Positions 15,536 through 22,893 of a stretch of 27,544 nucleotides of DNA are shown here, piece by piece (the stretch's first letter is position 1; the number at the start of each line of letters is the position of its first letter). The position numbers and the translations under genes were made by a program. The notes under the pieces were generated by a model. It did no database searches. It saw only the letters and a program-made list of their open reading frames with translations, and had not been told where the DNA came from. The DNA comes from GCA-2717185 sp964474755 (GTDB lineage Bacteria; Pseudomonadota; Alphaproteobacteria; UBA8366; GCA-2717185): assembly GCA_964474755.1 (NCBI GenBank), contig CAYYUG010000060.1, positions 1-27,544 on the forward strand, read 5' to 3'.

Positions 15536-15644
15536 GCAACTAGTGTAGAGCAATTGGGCTCACAATCTAAGTGCGGGGCAAACTCGACGCGCTTAGGCCC
15601 GACAGTTACGCTTACAACTGGAAACGATGGGGAAGATAAAGCGA
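15536..15644. promoter_or_regulatory. divergent promoter region, DUF1989-Rieske operon / PhyH operon
   Basis: About 110 nt separate the two divergent starts. On the minus strand TACACT (15542-15547) resembles a -10 box seven bases from the DUF1989 ATG. An imperfect inverted repeat, ATTG (15553-15556) and CAAT (15563-15566), lies directly upstream of it, where a repressor could act. It resembles the GntR repeat at 11465-11480 in its half-sites but has 6 instead of 4 nt between them. All functional reading is inference. Confidence 0.3.
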
Positions 15645-16514
15645 ATGACCGGCCTCAGTGAATGCCAGACGGAACAGTATCGGCGGGACGGCTATTTGTC
15701 TCCGTTGGTAGCATTCTCGCCTGAAATTGCTGTGGCAAACCGTACCCAGTTGGAGGCATTCGAGGTGAACATAGGTGGGAAGGTCACATCTGCCGCAGTC
15801 GATGAGAAATACCGCTATCGCCTTCATACACTCTTGCCTTGGGCGCATGAGTTGGCAACCCTGCCGCAAGTTCTTGCTGTGATTGAGAGCCTCATCGGGC
15901 CCGACATTTTGATCTATATGACGACGTTTTTCATCAAGGAGGCGCAAACCGGTGCTGTCACTAGCTGGCATCAGGATGCGACCTATTTTGGGCTCAGACC
16001 CTACGAGCATGTCTCTGCCTGGATCGCGCTATCACCCGCCTCACCGGAAAGCGGTTGCATGCAGTTTTTGCCAGGTAGTCAGGCGCTGGGCCAATTGGAC
16101 CATCGTGCACATGTGGATTCGACAATACTGAATGGCGCTAGCCAGAAACTGACCGGCGCCTATGATAAAGAGATTGCCGTCTCGGCCCCGCTGGCGCCTG
16201 GCGAGTTCTCGCTGCATCACACCCTGACCATCCACCATTCTCCGTTCAACAATTCGAACGACCGAAGGATTGGATTCGCTGTTAGCTACATACCGACGCG
16301 ATGCCGCCATTTGGGCGAGACCCGCCGCGCACCTGCGATGTTGGTCTCTGGCGTCGACCGATTTGGTCATTTTGATTTGGAAACGGCACCACGCAAAGGC
16401 TTGGAAGCAGAGGCCGCCCGGATGCATGCCGACAGCTATACGCGCTATCGGGCAAACTACAACGACCAAGTTGCGCTGGTAACCGAATACGGCGAAGCTT
16501 ATGTGCCAGGCTGA
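15645..16514 (+). CDS. phytanoyl-CoA dioxygenase (PhyH) family Fe(II)/2-oxoglutarate oxygenase
   Basis: A 289-residue non-heme iron oxygenase that couples 2-oxoglutarate decarboxylation to substrate hydroxylation. The facial triad is His109/Asp111 in SWHQDATYF and His198 in TIHHSPFN, with Arg208 in NDRRIGFAVSYIP as the 2-oxoglutarate anchor. SGCMQFLPGSQ is the family's strand-turn block and QYRRDGYLSPL is the usual N-terminus. Bacterial members hydroxylate varied substrates (ectoine, mitomycin and lipid types). ATG 15645 has GGGGAA about 10 nt upstream; an in-frame ATG at 15627 would add six residues and is a fair alternative. It is 20 nt before the dehydrogenase gene on the same strand, so likely an operon in which oxygenase product could feed the dehydrogenase. 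Confidence 0.9.
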   Translation: MTGLSECQTEQYRRDGYLSPLVAFSPEIAVANRTQLEAFEVNIGGKVTSAAVDEKYRYRLHTLLPWAHELATLPQVLAVIESLIGPDILIYMTTFFIKEAQTGAVTSWHQDATYFGLRPYEHVSAWIALSPASPESGCMQFLPGSQALGQLDHRAHVDSTILNGASQKLTGAYDKEIAVSAPLAPGEFSLHHTLTIHHSPFNNSNDRRIGFAVSYIPTRCRHLGETRRAPAMLVSGVDRFGHFDLETAPRKGLEAEAARMHADSYTRYRANYNDQVALVTEYGEAYVPG

Positions 16515-16534
16515 TGCACTAAGGGGAGCTTGAA

Positions 16535-17629
16535 ATGAACGAGGGGTCTAACCATAAGACGGTGGTAGTTATCCCAGGCGACGATGCCGCACCGGAAGCG
16601 GTTTATCCGACAGTGGACCTTTTGCGGAAGCTTGGCCTCGAAATTGATTTCACTTTTCCACCCTATGGTGACAGTGCCGTCAAGTCGCATGGCTCTGTCT
16701 TCCCTGAGGAGACGCGCCAAGCCATTGACAATGCTGACGCTACTTTGTTCGGCGCGGGCAGCAGCTCTTCGACCTCGATTGTGCAGTATCTCCGTTGGGG
16801 CAAGGACACGTTTGCCAATGTGCGCCCAGCGCGTTGGGTGCCGGGCTGTAAGAGCCCGCTCAAGAAACCTGAGGATATCGACCTGGTAGTCTTGCGCGAA
16901 AATCTCGAGGATTTGGCGCTGGGCATTGGCGGGGATCTGGAGGAGCTGTTTCCTTTAAATCTGCCGAGCAAGCGGGCGGGCCGCACTTTGAACGAGATTG
17001 CGGCGGAATTTGGTTCCGGAAAATATGCCGTCAAGGTGATAACCGAGGGCGGCACAGAAAGGATCGCGCGCTACGCCTTTGAACTGGCGCGGCAGCGTAA
17101 GGCTGTCGGTAAGCGTGGCAAGGTGACCTGCGGTACGAAACACAATTTGATTCCGCAGCCTGACGGTCTGTTTCTGGAGGTTTGCAATCAAGTCGCCAAA
17201 GATTATCTGGATATAGAATATGAGAGTTGGCTGATCGATGATTTCGCCCGTCGCCTCATCGCTGAGCCACAAACAATGGATGTGGTTGTACTGCCCAGTT
17301 TGTATGGCGATATCTTCTCGGATGCGGCTGGGGGGCTGATCGGTGGGCTTGGCCTCTGCCCGAGCGGCTGCTTCGGTGAGGACTACGCCTATTTCGAACC
17401 GATACATGGCACTGCGCCCGATATCGCTGGTCAACATATCATTAACCCCACAGCGACGATCCGCACCGCTGGAATGATGCTACGCCATATCGGCTACGGA
17501 GAGACGGCGGATCGCTTGGAAGCGGCAATCGATAACGTGTATGCAGACGAAGACCGGCTGACCCCAGACCAGGGTGGTGACGCCAGAACTGAGGAATTCT
17601 GTCAGGCTGTTCTTGAACGGGTGCAGTAA
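16535..17629 (+). CDS. isocitrate/isopropylmalate dehydrogenase family protein
   Basis: A 364-residue beta-decarboxylating dehydrogenase homologue (isocitrate, 3-isopropylmalate, homoisocitrate and tartrate dehydrogenases). Seen: the metal-binding and family signature SLYGDIFSDAAGGLIGGLGL (Asp259, Asp263), the substrate arginines in ANVRPAR (97, 100) and RENLEDLALG (Arg121), Lys202 in GTKHN, and the NAD loop IHGTAPDIAG. The usual RENTEGLY motif has lost its catalytic-loop Tyr (Ala128), and the loop is shorter. This suggests a substrate other than isocitrate or isopropylmalate. ATG 16535 has a strong AGGGGAG (16522-16528). It lies 20 nt after the PhyH oxygenase. A central-metabolism role is unlikely in this catabolic setting. 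Confidence 0.88.
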   Translation: MNEGSNHKTVVVIPGDDAAPEAVYPTVDLLRKLGLEIDFTFPPYGDSAVKSHGSVFPEETRQAIDNADATLFGAGSSSSTSIVQYLRWGKDTFANVRPARWVPGCKSPLKKPEDIDLVVLRENLEDLALGIGGDLEELFPLNLPSKRAGRTLNEIAAEFGSGKYAVKVITEGGTERIARYAFELARQRKAVGKRGKVTCGTKHNLIPQPDGLFLEVCNQVAKDYLDIEYESWLIDDFARRLIAEPQTMDVVVLPSLYGDIFSDAAGGLIGGLGLCPSGCFGEDYAYFEPIHGTAPDIAGQHIINPTATIRTAGMMLRHIGYGETADRLEAAIDNVYADEDRLTPDQGGDARTEEFCQAVLERVQ

Positions 17630-17844
17630 CATCCGTTAGTTCGGCGCCTATTTCAGCTCAAGTTCCACATATCTTTAGACAAGAGCGGCGCGTCTTAAAT
17701 CGCTGTGTGGTGTTAGTGCTATGATATGGTTCACCTATACGGATCAGAGCGGAGCTGTCGGGCCTCAGGCCCTAACGTTGTGTAGTCACCATCTTTGTCA
17801 CAAATCGAGACGGTTGCTGCATCTCGAACTGCTGCTGCTTTGGT

Positions 17845-19128
17845 CTACCATCCCATCTTGTCCTTGAACTCGTACCAGCCGATCATGAAAGGTAAGAACC
17901 AAGGGCGCCCATAGTAGAGAGGTCGTGTTTCAAAATCGTCGGCGCGGAAAGCGGTATCCACCGGCGCATTGCCGATAATGTCTTGCGCTGCTTTGGTGCC
18001 AAGCCAACGAGCCCAGATGACCCCGGAGCCGCAGAACCCAGCCGCGTAATGGATCCCTTCCCGGACTACTAGCTTGGGCATGAAGTCGAATGTGAAACCC
18101 GTATAGCCCCACCAACTGTGCGTGAAGCCGATGCCATCTAATTCTGGAAAAATCTCGATAAGGTTGCGGCTGAGATGGCCGAGCTTTTTCATTGGATCGT
18201 CCGTCAAGGCCCCGGCACGGCCGCCAAAGACAATGCCGGTACCATCCGGGGAAGGACGGAAATAATGGTAGAGGTTCCGCGTCTCGCCCAGCATGCGGCG
18301 TTTCGGCATAAGTCTATCCATTGTCTCCTTTGGGATAGGGTCGGTAGCTATGATTTGGCTTGGGATAGGCACGATGCGCTTTCTTAGCCAAGGTGTCGCC
18401 GGCCCGGTATAGCCGTTGGTCGCAACGATGACATTGCGGGCGCGGATTGTGCCACGCTCGGTCACCACAGTCTGACTGTTGCCATCGCTCTGGATGCCGG
18501 AAACAGGCGTGTGGCCCAAGACGGTTACGCCAGCTTCGCATGCCCGGTCTAGAATACCTTGATGAAACTTAGCCGGATGGATGCCGCCAATATCTGGGCG
18601 CACCTGCCCGCCAAAATACAGGTCGCTGCCAATTTCGTTGTGCTGCTCGGATTTTGGTACCATCTGCGCACCAATTTCCAGATGCTTGTTCATTAGGTCA
18701 GCCTCGCGGCCGAGATTGTCGTAGTGCTTTAAACGCATGGCACCTGTGAAGCGTCCGACCAATTTCCAGTCGCAGTCGATTTTCTCGGCCTCTATGAAGC
18801 GGGCGAGGTCGCGCCGTGCCTCCATCCCCTCCATGTGAATTTGCTTTGCGCGTTCCAGCCCGAACGCCTTGATCATCCCGCCGAAGCCAAGCCTAAGATT
18901 GCCGCTGGCGATGCCGCCATTGCGACTGGATGCGCCTTCGCCTGGTCGGTCCTTCTCTAGCACGACTACATTGCGCCCGGCCCGAGCCAGAGTTAGCGCT
19001 GCACTAAGTCCCGTAAATCCGGCACCTACAATAACCGCGTCTGCTGTCGCCGGTAGATCAGCTTGTTTCGTCTCAGGCCGTGGTGAGGCCTCCCACCAAT
19101 AGGGGGCGGGTTTTACTGACGCAGCCAT
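17845..19128 (-). CDS. FAD-dependent amine/amino-acid oxidoreductase (DAO family, PuuB-like)
   Basis: A 427-residue flavoprotein of the D-amino-acid oxidase fold. The Rossmann site is AVIVGAGFTGLSAALTLARA (Gly35, Gly37, Gly40; Glu58 binds the ribose), followed by GASSRNGGIASGNLRLGFGG, typical of gamma-glutamylputrescine oxidase-like and related oxidases. DIGGIHPAKFHQGILDRACE, VIVATNGYTG and the C-terminal HYAAGFCGSGVIWARWLG complete the family pattern. Members oxidise secondary or primary amines to imines or aldehydes. ATG 19128 has AAGGAA 5 nt upstream. It converges on the isocitrate/isopropylmalate-like dehydrogenase across 215 nt. This is another hint that amines are degraded by this region, but the substrate is unproven. 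Confidence 0.9.
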   Translation of the reverse strand: MAASVKPAPYWWEASPRPETKQADLPATADAVIVGAGFTGLSAALTLARAGRNVVVLEKDRPGEGASSRNGGIASGNLRLGFGGMIKAFGLERAKQIHMEGMEARRDLARFIEAEKIDCDWKLVGRFTGAMRLKHYDNLGREADLMNKHLEIGAQMVPKSEQHNEIGSDLYFGGQVRPDIGGIHPAKFHQGILDRACEAGVTVLGHTPVSGIQSDGNSQTVVTERGTIRARNVIVATNGYTGPATPWLRKRIVPIPSQIIATDPIPKETMDRLMPKRRMLGETRNLYHYFRPSPDGTGIVFGGRAGALTDDPMKKLGHLSRNLIEIFPELDGIGFTHSWWGYTGFTFDFMPKLVVREGIHYAAGFCGSGVIWARWLGTKAAQDIIGNAPVDTAFRADDFETRPLYYGRPWFLPFMIGWYEFKDKMGW

Positions 19129-19168
19129 GTTTATTCCTTTCTAATTATTGTTGGGAGAGTGCCACGGC

Positions 19169-19417
19169 TCATGCCGAGCCGCCTAATCCCCAGTAAAAGA
19201 GCAGTACAGCCGATGCGATCAAAAATGTAGTGAGACAGGCCTCTAATAAAAATCGTTCTCGAATATTCCGGGCCTTATGGGTATATTGAGAGCCTGCATT
19301 GAGTGGGCTAATGCGGCCCGTCACAGAAAGATCTTTGAGTGGCGATTTTATCCTCGGTGTATTACTGATTTGAATCTGCAGTGCGGCATGTCGGCGCTGA
19401 TTATTGCCCTCTTGCAA
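19169..19417 (-). CDS. possible small membrane protein (weak)
   Basis: A frame of up to 82 residues from a TTG at 19417 that ends in a strong hydrophobic helix, ACLTTFLIASAVLLFYWGLG, preceded by basic KARNIRERF, as in a single-pass inner-membrane protein. An AGGA lies about 8 nt before the TTG. It sits upstream of the DAO-family gene on the same strand (40 nt between). I know no family for it, and most of it has unremarkable composition, so it may be chance or a gene remnant. The rest of the 351-nt interval 19129-19479 shows nothing else. Confidence 0.22.
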   Translation of the reverse strand: MQEGNNQRRHAALQIQISNTPRIKSPLKDLSVTGRISPLNAGSQYTHKARNIRERFLLEACLTTFLIASAVLLFYWGLGGSA

Positions 19418-19479
19418 CGAAATATTCCTGAGGCTGGTGCATTTAGGGTTGAAGTCGTCAAGATTAATTTGGAAACGTC

Positions 19480-20586
19480 ATGAAAATCAAAAAAGTTGAA
19501 GCCTGTCGATATAGCGGTGATGCGGAGGCCGCCTATGTGGCCGAGATCGTTGTTGTGACTGTGCACACGGATGCTGGCGTCGAAGGTAAGGGGTTTGCTA
19601 GTGCGCCGCCGGGTGTGGGGGTGCTGTTAAAACAGATTATTGAGAACGTTTTGGCACCGAAGGTTGTCGATACAGACCCGCAGCTTACCACCGAACTGTG
19701 GGATAGGATGTATTATGAAGCGGTACCTCGGCGTGGCGGAGAGGGTATCGTGCGCATCTGCATCTCGGCGCTCGACATGGCGTTTTGGGATATCAAGGGC
19801 AAGGTGGTTGATTTACCTGTCGCAAAACTGCTGGGCGGCTGGCGCGAGCTTATACCGACTTACGCGAATTGTGCTCACCATATGCCGCCAGAAGCTTTAG
19901 CTGAACGCGCCGCTGCATATGTCGCCAATGGGCATAAGGCACTGAAAATCCGCGGCACACGCGGCTACGTTACGCCTGACGAAGCCTTCGATAGGGTGCG
20001 TCAGGTGCGCGAGGCGATTGGCCCGGACATTCGTCTTATGGTTGATGTAAATGGCAGTTGGGATGTGGATACCGCCATCCAGCAGCTTAAGCGGTGGCAG
20101 CCTTACAACGTCTATTGGCTAGAAGAGCCGGTCCCGCCGTCCGACATTCCTGGCTACGCCCGCGTTCGAGCACGGGCCGGCGACACTAATATTGTCGGTG
20201 GGGAGCAGCATGCTGGTTTGTTGGAGTTTCGCAGTCTAATTGAGCATGGGCAGGTCGACATGGTGCAACCGAATGCGGCTGTCACCGGTGGCATCACTGA
20301 TTGGTTGCGTATCCATAGTTATGCTACTGCGAAGGGGGTACCGGTTTCTCCATGGGATTTGCAGATGGTGCATATACACATGGCTGCCGGTCTCCCTAAC
20401 GTGCAATGGATCGAATATTTCATGGCCGATAATGCATTGTTAGAATTTCAGACAAAGCTGTTTATTGGGCCTGTTGTCGAAGAGGTGGTTACGGACGAGG
20501 GTATGTTCATGCGGGCGCCACAGCATCCTGGCCTCGGCCTGGCGCTCGATCCTGAGGTTGCGGCGCAATCCCTTGTGAGCGGATAG
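19480..20586 (+). CDS. mandelate racemase/muconate lactonizing (enolase superfamily) enzyme, non-canonical catalytic residues
   Basis: A 368-residue enolase-superfamily protein of the MR/MLE type. The capping domain (1-125) is followed by the barrel, with metal ligands Asp189 (LMVDVNGSW), Glu215 in WLEEP and Glu242 in GGEQHAG. In mandelate racemase the bases are a KxK pair and an Asp-His dyad. Here the pair reads K156-I-R158, the Asp position is Asn265 (VQPNAAVTGG) and the His position is Trp292 (VSPWDLQM), aligning by eye. Metal binding and enolate stabilisation should persist, but the base arrangement differs, so it is probably a sugar-acid dehydratase-like or unknown activity rather than a racemase. 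ATG 19480 follows GGAAA. Its stop lies next to the convergent NMT1-like gene's stop. Confidence 0.88.
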   Translation: MKIKKVEACRYSGDAEAAYVAEIVVVTVHTDAGVEGKGFASAPPGVGVLLKQIIENVLAPKVVDTDPQLTTELWDRMYYEAVPRRGGEGIVRICISALDMAFWDIKGKVVDLPVAKLLGGWRELIPTYANCAHHMPPEALAERAAAYVANGHKALKIRGTRGYVTPDEAFDRVRQVREAIGPDIRLMVDVNGSWDVDTAIQQLKRWQPYNVYWLEEPVPPSDIPGYARVRARAGDTNIVGGEQHAGLLEFRSLIEHGQVDMVQPNAAVTGGITDWLRIHSYATAKGVPVSPWDLQMVHIHMAAGLPNVQWIEYFMADNALLEFQTKLFIGPVVEEVVTDEGMFMRAPQHPGLGLALDPEVAAQSLVSG

Positions 20587-20587
20587 G

Positions 20588-21505
20588 TCACATGGACGGC
20601 GGGTCCTCGGCGATCACCTCTTCAGCGAGACTGTTGTCGACGCAGGTTTCGTACGTGGCCCCGGTCGCGAAGAGACCGCCGGAGTAGCCGCTTGCCTGCA
20701 ACCGGTCAAATCCATCGCGCGGCAGGATAGGATTTACGCCCCACAAACCGAGCGACTGGTATCGGGCGATGCACGCTGTCAAAATATCTTGCGGAATTTT
20801 GGGAAAGAAGTCAGCGATCGCATCGGCGATGTTCACATCGGCTGTCGCGTGTAGCCATTTTTGCGTTCGGTAGAGCGCACGGGTCATCTGCAGCATCTGA
20901 TAGCGCTGCGTTTCCAGGGTGGGGCGCAGTGTGCTGAGCGTCGTATAGCTTGCGGCGCCCCGCGTTGCGGCGGCGTACCAGATATGACCTGCGCCATCGG
21001 CTACGAGCTGTTCCGGAAAGGGCTGAAAGACCTGGATGACGTCGATCTCACCGGCCCGCAATGATGCGTCGTTCTCGGCCATCGTGTTTCCCTCGACCCG
21101 CGTGACTTGGTCAGGGTTGAGATTGGCGCGGCGTAAGTCTTCCTGCAAACAGAGCCAGGGGGTGTTGACCTCTGATACGGTTGCTAGACGGATATTCATG
21201 AGATCCATCATTTCGAAATCTGGGTTCGGAGTTCGTCCTACCAGGAAGAAGGGGTCGCGGGTGACTACTTCGCAGAAACTGACGACGCCACAATTGGGCT
21301 GGTGGTCGTAGGTGTATTGGATCCGCATTGGCCCACCCCAAGTGACGTCTGTGTCTCCAGCGATCAAACCGCTGACTGTGATTTCAGCACCCGAGGTAAC
21401 CGTGTCTACCTCAACGCCTTCCGCGCCATAGGCATCCAGCGCGTGGGCTGCGTAGAAAGGGGTGTAAAACACTGCACGGAAAGGCTCAAAAAGTGTTAGT
21501 GGCAT
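20588..21505 (-). CDS. NMT1/THI5-like substrate-binding-fold protein without signal peptide
   Basis: A 305-residue protein of the NMT1/THI5-like (periplasmic-binding-protein type 2) fold. It opens LFEPFRAVFYTPFYAAHALDA, a standard first strand and helix, then GAEGVEVDTVTSGAEITVSG and LIAGDTDVTWGGPMRI. The middle part reads RLATVSEVNTPWLCLQEDLR and RAGEIDVIQVFQPFPEQLVA. The chain starts directly in the mature fold. No signal peptide, lipobox or membrane segment is visible, and no ABC permease or ATPase gene is nearby. It could be a cytoplasmic binding or sensor protein, an enzyme, or a binding protein whose transporter lies elsewhere. ATG 21505 has GGGGGA about 11 nt upstream. It is divergent from the 2-oxoglutarate oxygenase gene. 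Confidence 0.8.
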   Translation of the reverse strand: MPLTLFEPFRAVFYTPFYAAHALDAYGAEGVEVDTVTSGAEITVSGLIAGDTDVTWGGPMRIQYTYDHQPNCGVVSFCEVVTRDPFFLVGRTPNPDFEMMDLMNIRLATVSEVNTPWLCLQEDLRRANLNPDQVTRVEGNTMAENDASLRAGEIDVIQVFQPFPEQLVADGAGHIWYAAATRGAASYTTLSTLRPTLETQRYQMLQMTRALYRTQKWLHATADVNIADAIADFFPKIPQDILTACIARYQSLGLWGVNPILPRDGFDRLQASGYSGGLFATGATYETCVDNSLAEEVIAEDPPSM

Positions 21506-21645
21506 ATCGCTCGGGTCCCCCGGTTGAATCGGATCGCGCCCGTGGAATATCGCGTTTCCGGACGTTAGTGTGCAACAACAGGATGGAATTTTCCGTCGTT
21601 GGTATGCGTTTGGAATGTCTGATTGACGTCATCTGAGGGCATCGT
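21506..21645. promoter_or_regulatory. divergent promoter region, NMT1-like / IPNS-like oxygenase
   Basis: These 140 nt lie between two divergent starts. An 8-bp palindrome, TGACGTCA, lies at 21624-21631, just before the GAGGG ribosome site (21635-21639) of the oxygenase gene, where a bound regulator could block expression. I found no confident -35/-10 pair. Confidence 0.3.
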
Positions 21646-22677
21646 ATGATCTCAAATTCATGGCAAACGAATAGGCGCATCATGGTAGCGCATTCCGCTG
21701 ACACCTTTCCTCTGATCGACCTGGCGCCTCTGACCGAGGGCATATCTGGTGCGCGCGAAATCGCGCCGGCTCTGCGGGTGGCGCTGGAAGAGGTTGGGTT
21801 TCTCATCATTATCAACCACGGTGTGCCCCAAGATCTGATTGACGCTACATTTGATGAAGCGCGCCGTTTCCACGATCAGAACCTTGAAGACAAGCTGGCC
21901 GTGCGGATGAACGAACATAACAACGGCTACATGGCGATGGCGCGTTATAATGTGCGTACCTCGCGGGTCAGCGAGGATGCAGCGCTGCCAGATATGAACG
22001 AGGCGTTTTTCACCAGGCGGGAGCGCGCCGCGAACGATCCACTGGCTCGTGCGGGTCGACGCTTTGCTGGGCCGAATGAATGGCCCAATAATTTGCCCGG
22101 CTTTCGAGAAACGCTGCTTGCATATACGGATGCTGTTGACGCGCTTGGCCGGAGAATGTTGCCAGCGATCGCGCTGGCGCTCGATCTGCCAGCGGATACG
22201 TTCGCTGCAGCCTTTGAGGAAAGTCAGTTCTCCTTCCGTCTTTCGCACTACCCGCCGGTGGAGCGACAGGACGGCCAATACGGTATCGCACCGCACACCG
22301 ATGCTAACTTCATGACATTTCTGGCACAATCTGATGTACCTGGTTTGCAGATACAGCTTGGCGCTGACGAATGGTGCGATGTGCCTTACGTGCCGGCTTC
22401 GTTTGTGGTGAATACTGGCGACATGCTGCATCGTTGGACCAACGGCCGATTTCGGTCGACCGCGCATCGGGCAATGCCACCTCGAGACGGCCACCGCTAC
22501 GCCATTCCTTATTTTTTAGGACCACATCTCGACACTATGATCGAGTGCCTGCCGACCTGCTGCGACTCTAGTCAGCCTCCACAATACCCGCCGATTACTT
22601 ATGCTGACTACGTCGCGTGGTGGTACGACTCAAACTACGCTGTGGCCGACCAGGAAGATATTCGGGTTGAAACGTGA
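21646..22677 (+). CDS. isopenicillin N synthase-like Fe(II)/2-oxoglutarate oxygenase
   Basis: A 343-residue oxygenase with the N-terminal DIOX_N region (FPLIDLAPLTEG; GFLIIINHGVPQDLI) and the C-terminal double-stranded beta helix. The iron triad is His217/Asp219 in APHTDANFMTFL and His274 in STAHRAMP. Arg284 in HRYAIPYF is the 2-oxoglutarate or substrate carboxylate anchor; the usual RxS motif reads RxA. Bacterial relatives are usually catabolic or biosynthetic hydroxylases rather than penicillin enzymes. ATG 21646 is backed by GAGGG (21635-21639) at 6 nt; a second ATG at 21682 would remove 12 residues. It is divergent from the NMT1-like gene, suggesting shared control. The substrate is unknown. 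Confidence 0.9.
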   Translation: MISNSWQTNRRIMVAHSADTFPLIDLAPLTEGISGAREIAPALRVALEEVGFLIIINHGVPQDLIDATFDEARRFHDQNLEDKLAVRMNEHNNGYMAMARYNVRTSRVSEDAALPDMNEAFFTRRERAANDPLARAGRRFAGPNEWPNNLPGFRETLLAYTDAVDALGRRMLPAIALALDLPADTFAAAFEESQFSFRLSHYPPVERQDGQYGIAPHTDANFMTFLAQSDVPGLQIQLGADEWCDVPYVPASFVVNTGDMLHRWTNGRFRSTAHRAMPPRDGHRYAIPYFLGPHLDTMIECLPTCCDSSQPPQYPPITYADYVAWWYDSNYAVADQEDIRVET

Positions 22678-22893
22678 AGCGGGTACAATAGTGCCGAGAG
22701 AGTGGAACGACGAACTAGCTTAACCTTCAAGTCCGTATCGATTGACGATTATGTCTAGACCTCTGTGATTGATATGCAGACCGAGATGGAAGTCTCGATC
22801 GTTGTTGGTCCGCGCAGGCGTGAAGTTGGCCTCCGCCTTGCAGCGGCGCCAAGCTAGAGCGGCTGCTATAGAAGGAGCGAGCGGTAGGCTGTT

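Noticed and set aside
15551..15566. Similarity of ATTGTGAGC (minus strand) to half of the E. coli lac operator
   Set aside because: A nine-base match to one half-site, without a LacI-family gene nearby, is not meaningful.
17760..17772. GGGCCTCAGGCCC palindrome between the two convergent genes, as a terminator
   Set aside because: The stem is only 5 bp with a 3-nt loop and no T-run follows on either strand.
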